From positions 3,678,001 through 3,742,000 of the forward strand of contig NZ_CP087719.1 in NCBI RefSeq assembly GCF_020991085.1: a DNA stretch of 64,000 nucleotides. The letters run 5' to 3'. Under the pieces are notes generated by a model. That model did no database searches. It saw nothing but the letters and a program-made list of their open reading frames with translations, and was not told the origin of the DNA. Source of the DNA: Roseomonas sp. OT10. GTDB taxonomy: Bacteria > Pseudomonadota > Alphaproteobacteria > Acetobacterales > Acetobacteraceae. A program made the position numbers and the translations under genes. Positions 60,717 through 64,000 of this stretch are shown here, in pieces. Each line of letters begins with the position of its first letter. Position 1 is the stretch's first letter.

Positions 60717-62435
60717 CTAGTGCGATCCCCGCAGCGGCCGGTCCTCGGTCCGGCCGACGAGGAAGTCGAAATCCACCCCGCGCTCGGCGCCGAGCACGTG
60801 CTCCACGTAGAGCTTCTCGTAGCCGCGGGCGTAGGGGCTGGCGAAGGGCGGACGGGCGGCGCGGCGCGCGGCCAGCGTGGCCTCGTCCACATGCAGCTCC
60901 AGCTTCCGCGCCTCGACGTCGAGGGTGATGAGGTCGCCCGTCTCCACCAGCCCCAGCGGGCCGCCGGCCGCGCTCTCCGGGGCGATGTGCAGGACGACGG
61001 TGCCATAGGCGGTGCCGCTCATCCGCGCGTCGGACAGGCGTACCATGTCCGTCACGCCCTGGCGCGCCAGCTTGGCGGGCAGGCGGGTGTTGCCGACCTC
61101 CGGCATGCCCGGATAGCCGCGCGGGCCGCAGTTCTTCAGCACCAGCACGCTGTCGGCGGTGACCGGCAGGTCCGGGTCGTCGATGCGGGCGTTGAAGTCC
61201 TCGATATCCTCGAAGGTCACGGCCGGGCCGGTGTGGCGCATCAGCGCCGGGCTGGCGGCGGAGGGCTTGATGATCGCCCCCTGCGGCGCGAGGTTGCCGC
61301 GCAGCACGGCGATGCCGCCCTGGGGCTTGAACGGGTCGTGCAGCGGGCGGATCACCTCGCCATCCGGCTCCGGCGCCTCCTCGCAGAGTTCCGCGAGGCT
61401 GCGCCCGGCCACCGTCTCCGTCCCGCCATGCAGGCGCGGCAGCAGGGCCTTCAGCACGGCGGGCACGCCGCCGGCGTAGCAGAAATCCTCCATCAGGAAC
61501 TGGCCGGAGGGCATCAGGTCCACCAGGCAGGGCATGTCGCGGCCCAGCCGGTCCCAGTCGTCCAGGCTCAGCTCCACCCCGGCGCGGCCGGCCAGGGCGA
61601 GGAGGTGCACGACGGCGTTGGTGGAGCCGCCCAGGGCGCCGTTGAGCAGGATGGCGTTCTCGAAATGCCGGCGCGTCAGGAAGCGCGACATGCGGATGTC
61701 CTGCTTCACCAGCTCCACCGCGCGCATGCCGGTCAGGTGCGCCAGGGCCTGGCGCCGCGCGTCGACGGCGGGCAGGGCGGCGTTGTCCGGCAGGGCGAGG
61801 CCCATGCCCTCGACCAGGCTCGCCATGGTGCTGGCCGTGCCCATGGTCATGCAGGAGCCGGCGCTGCGCGACAGCGCCGCCTCGGCCGCGTCGAACTGCG
61901 CCTGGGTCATGGTGCCGGCCTGGAGCTTCTGCACCGACTGGCTGACGAAGGTGCCCGAGCCCATGCGCTTGCGCCCGTCCCAGGCGTTCAGCATCGGCCC
62001 GCCGGAGAGCAGGATGGTCGGCAGGTCCACGCTGGCCGCGCCCATCAGCAGCGAGGGCGTCGTCTTGTCGCAGCCGGCCAGCAGCACCACCCCGTCCATC
62101 GGGTTGCCGCGGATGGCGCATTCCGCGTCCATGCTGGCGAGGTTGCGGAACAGCATGGTGGTCGGGCGCAGGTTGCTCTCGCCCGGCGAGAAGACGGGGA
62201 ACTCCAGCGGGAAGCCGCCCGCCTCGTAGACGCCGCGCTTCACGAACTCGGCGAGCTGGCGCAGGTGGCCGTTGCAGGGGGTGAGGTCGGAGAAGGTGTT
62301 GGCGATGCCGATCACCGGCCGCCCGTCGAACATGTGGCTGGGATGGCCCTGGGACTTCATCCAGCTGCGCGGGATGAAGCCGTGGCTGCCCTCGGCGCCG
62401 AACCAGGCGCGGCTGCGTCGCGGCTTGTCGCTCAC
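60717..62435 (-). CDS. IlvD/Edd family dehydratase (sugar-acid dehydratase-like)
   Basis: 572-aa Fe–S dehydratase. Cluster ligands are expected in CNGHL, AGCDKTTPSLLMG and AGSCMTMGTASTM; the C-terminal SDARMSGTAYGTVVLHIAPE is the family signature. The start MKSQG-type N-terminus (AWFGAEGSHGFIPRSWMKSQG) and overall motifs resemble L-arabinonate/other aldonate dehydratases more than IlvD of branched amino acid synthesis. GTG at 62435 is chosen because it overlaps the amidohydrolase stop (GTGA); another GTG lies 18 nt upstream. The product of such a step is a 2-keto-3-deoxy sugar acid. Confidence 0.92.
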   Translation of the reverse strand: MSDKPRRSRAWFGAEGSHGFIPRSWMKSQGHPSHMFDGRPVIGIANTFSDLTPCNGHLRQLAEFVKRGVYEAGGFPLEFPVFSPGESNLRPTTMLFRNLASMDAECAIRGNPMDGVVLLAGCDKTTPSLLMGAASVDLPTILLSGGPMLNAWDGRKRMGSGTFVSQSVQKLQAGTMTQAQFDAAEAALSRSAGSCMTMGTASTMASLVEGMGLALPDNAALPAVDARRQALAHLTGMRAVELVKQDIRMSRFLTRRHFENAILLNGALGGSTNAVVHLLALAGRAGVELSLDDWDRLGRDMPCLVDLMPSGQFLMEDFCYAGGVPAVLKALLPRLHGGTETVAGRSLAELCEEAPEPDGEVIRPLHDPFKPQGGIAVLRGNLAPQGAIIKPSAASPALMRHTGPAVTFEDIEDFNARIDDPDLPVTADSVLVLKNCGPRGYPGMPEVGNTRLPAKLARQGVTDMVRLSDARMSGTAYGTVVLHIAPESAAGGPLGLVETGDLITLDVEARKLELHVDEATLAARRAARPPFASPYARGYEKLYVEHVLGAERGVDFDFLVGRTEDRPLRGSH

Positions 62436-63286
62436 GGCGCCGTCCCGTGCCACCAGTGCTCGAAGGGATTGGAGTGCATGATCGCCTGGATGGTCGCGTC
62501 GGAGACGCGGGGCAGGCTAGTGCCCTCGACGAGGTGGTTGGCGCGGCGCAGCCCTTCCAGGCTCTCCTCCACCTCAGCATAGGGGAAGTCCGTGCCCCAG
62601 AAGATCTTGTTGCGGTCGGCGACGCCGTATTCCTGGGCGGAGACCAGCATGTTCCAGAACTGCCAGGGCCGGTAGTGCAGCGCCGAGACCTCCGCATAGA
62701 CGTTCGGGTTCTTGCGGATCACGGCGATGCACTCGTCCATCCAGGGATGGCCCATATGCGCCATGACGATCTTCAGGTCCGGATGGCGCCGCGCCAGCTC
62801 GTCCACATGGATCGGGCGGCCGAATTCCAGCGGCGCGTTGTTGGCGTAGGTGGTGCCCATGTGCATGGTCAGCGGCAGGTCGTGCCTCAGGCAATGCGCG
62901 ATCACCGGCTCCAGCCGCGGGTCGAGCACGCTGACGCCGTTGTAGATGGGGCCGAACTTCACCCCGCGCAGGCCCAGCGTGCCGGTGGCGTGGCGCAGCA
63001 GCTCCATCACGTCCGCCCGGCGCGGATCGGCATAGGCGAATCCGACGCAGCGGCCGGGGTCCAGCGCCATCAGCCGGGCGGTGACCTCGTCATCCCCCTC
63101 CACCCCGGCGCTGTCGCCGTAGCGCAGCGAGAAGGCGATGTAGCGGTCCACCCCCGTCATCGACGCCTTCACCCGTTCGGGCGTGGCGCAGGGATCGACG
63201 CCGCCGCTGCGGCTCGCCGTCTGCGCCTTCAGCAACGGCAGGATATGCGCGTCCTCGTAGACGTTGACGTGGCAGTCGACGATCAT
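62432..63286 (-). CDS. Amidohydrolase family 2 protein
   Basis: 284-aa TIM-barrel hydrolase. Motifs: MIVDCHVNVYED at the start, LRGVKFGPIYNG (barrel Lys), LTMHMGTTYANNAP, IVMAHMGHPWMDE and IFWGTDFPYAEVEE with the conserved Asp. The first metal motif reads HVN in place of HxH, so metal binding may be altered. Relatives hydrolyse lactones or decarboxylate. It overlaps the dehydratase gene by 4 nt and starts 2 nt after the RraA-like stop; a lactonase role before the dehydratase would fit a sugar-acid pathway, but this is inference. Confidence 0.9.
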   Translation of the reverse strand: MIVDCHVNVYEDAHILPLLKAQTASRSGGVDPCATPERVKASMTGVDRYIAFSLRYGDSAGVEGDDEVTARLMALDPGRCVGFAYADPRRADVMELLRHATGTLGLRGVKFGPIYNGVSVLDPRLEPVIAHCLRHDLPLTMHMGTTYANNAPLEFGRPIHVDELARRHPDLKIVMAHMGHPWMDECIAVIRKNPNVYAEVSALHYRPWQFWNMLVSAQEYGVADRNKIFWGTDFPYAEVEESLEGLRRANHLVEGTSLPRVSDATIQAIMHSNPFEHWWHGTAP

Positions 63287-63288
63287 GC

Positions 63289-63972
63289 TCAGAGGATCCC
63301 GTGCCGGGCGAAGACCTCGGCCAACGACTGGCCTTCCTGCAGCTCGCGCAGCGTCGTCCGCTCGCCGGCCAGCTTCTCCGCGGCCCGGCGCAGCGCCTCC
63401 GCCTCCGCCTCGCGCGGCACCACCACCACACCGTCGGCATCGCCCAGGACCAGGTCGCCGCTGCGGACCTTCACGCCCGCGCATTCGACCGGCACGTCGA
63501 TGGCCGCGACCCTGCCGCGCCCCTTGCTGTCCAGCGGCGCGATGCCGCCATGGAAGACGGGGAAGCCCATGGCCCGGATCGCCTTGATGTCGCGCACCGC
63601 GCCGTCCATCACCGCGCCCGCCGCGCCGCGCCCCTTGGCCGCCGTGCTCAGCAGCTCGCCCCAGGGGGCGATGCGGCCGCCCGTGCCGCAGGCGAAGACG
63701 GGAATCTCGCCCGGGCGCAGCCCGTCGATCAGGGCGATCTCCAGCTCGTAGGGGTTCTCGCCCTCCGTGTGGTGCCAGACCTCCTGGTACAGCGCGGTGC
63801 GGGCGCGGCCCAGCATCACCAGCGCGTCGTCCAGCGGCCGGATGCGCGCGGCCAGCGCCTGGTGCATCAGCCCCATGCCGTCCAGCACGTCGGAGAGCAG
63901 CGCGGCGAAGAGCGGCGTGCGCTTCGGGTCCAGCAGCGTGTCGAGTTCCGTATCCGTCATGCGCCTCGCCAT
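63289..63972 (-). CDS. RraA-like protein (HMG/CHA aldolase-like family)
   Basis: 227-aa RraA-fold protein. The signature GAVMDGAVRDIKAIRAMGF and VRSGDLVLGDADGVVVVPRE are clear; the VRD Arg-Asp pair is the usual metal/substrate site in keto-acid aldolases of this family. ATG at 63972 gives MARRMTDTEL; ATG 63960 (MTDTELD) is equally possible. It is the first visible gene of the leftward sugar-acid-like set; its promoter lies beyond the window or in the last 28 nt. A second, shorter RraA-like protein is at 13122, also beside an amidohydrolase. Confidence 0.9.
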   Translation of the reverse strand: MARRMTDTELDTLLDPKRTPLFAALLSDVLDGMGLMHQALAARIRPLDDALVMLGRARTALYQEVWHHTEGENPYELEIALIDGLRPGEIPVFACGTGGRIAPWGELLSTAAKGRGAAGAVMDGAVRDIKAIRAMGFPVFHGGIAPLDSKGRGRVAAIDVPVECAGVKVRSGDLVLGDADGVVVVPREAEAEALRRAAEKLAGERTTLRELQEGQSLAEVFARHGIL

Positions 63973-64000
63973 CGGGTCGTCGGGTGCGCGGCCGGCGGGG

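Noticed and set aside
56976-62582. A 1868-codon open frame on the plus strand
   Set aside because: It runs antisense through the enolase-family enzyme, both SBPs and the IlvD/Edd gene, all with strong family motifs. Long antisense frames are normal at this GC content, and the translation is Arg/Gly/His-rich without domains.

Overview
The window is very GC-rich (roughly 70 % or more by eye) and looks like an alphaproteobacterial chromosome, most likely Acetobacteraceae close to Roseomonas. The evidence is the housekeeping block mutM – echA – rpsT – dnaA – dnaN – recF – gyrB at 1.4–11.6 kb, the many tripartite-tricarboxylate ('Bug') and ABC solute-binding proteins, and the density of SDR, FAD and amidohydrolase catabolic genes. 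The genus is an inference; no rRNA or tRNA gene was seen.

Layout. (1) 1–11.6 kb: start of a family-5 solute-binding protein, a SIMPL protein, mutM, a GNAT acetyltransferase, an enoyl-CoA hydratase, rpsT with a clear terminator, then dnaA, dnaN, recF and gyrB. (2) 12.1–18.2 kb: a leftward catabolic operon (Bug receptor with a frameshift, amidohydrolase, GST, HpcH aldolase, RraA-like protein, SDR) divergent from a LysR regulator. (3) 18.2–35.9 kb: two divergent gene sets. An IclR regulator heads a leftward operon (flavoprotein, NIPSNAP, TIM-barrel isomerase, flavoprotein) and diverges from a branched-chain-type SBP and an AroE-like dehydrogenase. Farther right, a leftward Gfo/Idh – SDR – flavoprotein – Bug set diverges from epimerase – LivH – a LivM/LivG/LivF triple fusion. 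Both divergent promoters carry nearly the same palindrome, GGAAT-N3-ATTCC. (4) 36–45.6 kb: AraC divergent from flavoprotein – SBP – NIPSNAP – SDR – SDR; then GntR divergent from a frameshifted AroQ-like gene – Bug – small dimeric-barrel protein. (5) 45.6–52.6 kb: IS630 and CRISPR-like debris, then a leftward sulfonate-type set: two SsuA/TauA-like SBPs (one frameshifted), permease, ATPase, LLM flavin oxidoreductase, a flavoprotein and a 2x[4Fe-4S] ferredoxin. (6) 53–64 kb: a Bug with a small coupled gene, a broken IS5-type transposase, and a leftward set RraA – amidohydrolase – IlvD/Edd dehydratase – two family-5 SBPs – enolase-superfamily enzyme that resembles sugar-acid catabolism.

Working together. 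Regions 3 and 4 look like uptake and oxidation of alicyclic or hydroaromatic acids: four paralogous KstD/fumarate-reductase-type flavoproteins, SDRs, AroE- and AroQ-like enzymes, and one complete Liv permease/ATPase set with two SBPs. Substrates are unknown.

The most unusual non-coding feature is a family of ~300–400-nt hairpin-rich elements (11.6, 26.3, 55.9 and 58.8 kb). Each lies directly downstream of a stop codon in the same orientation as that gene, and the stems keep their pairing while their sequence changes. Three accessory genes (16.97, 43.52 and 51.04 kb) carry apparent single-base frameshifts, whereas the core genes are intact.
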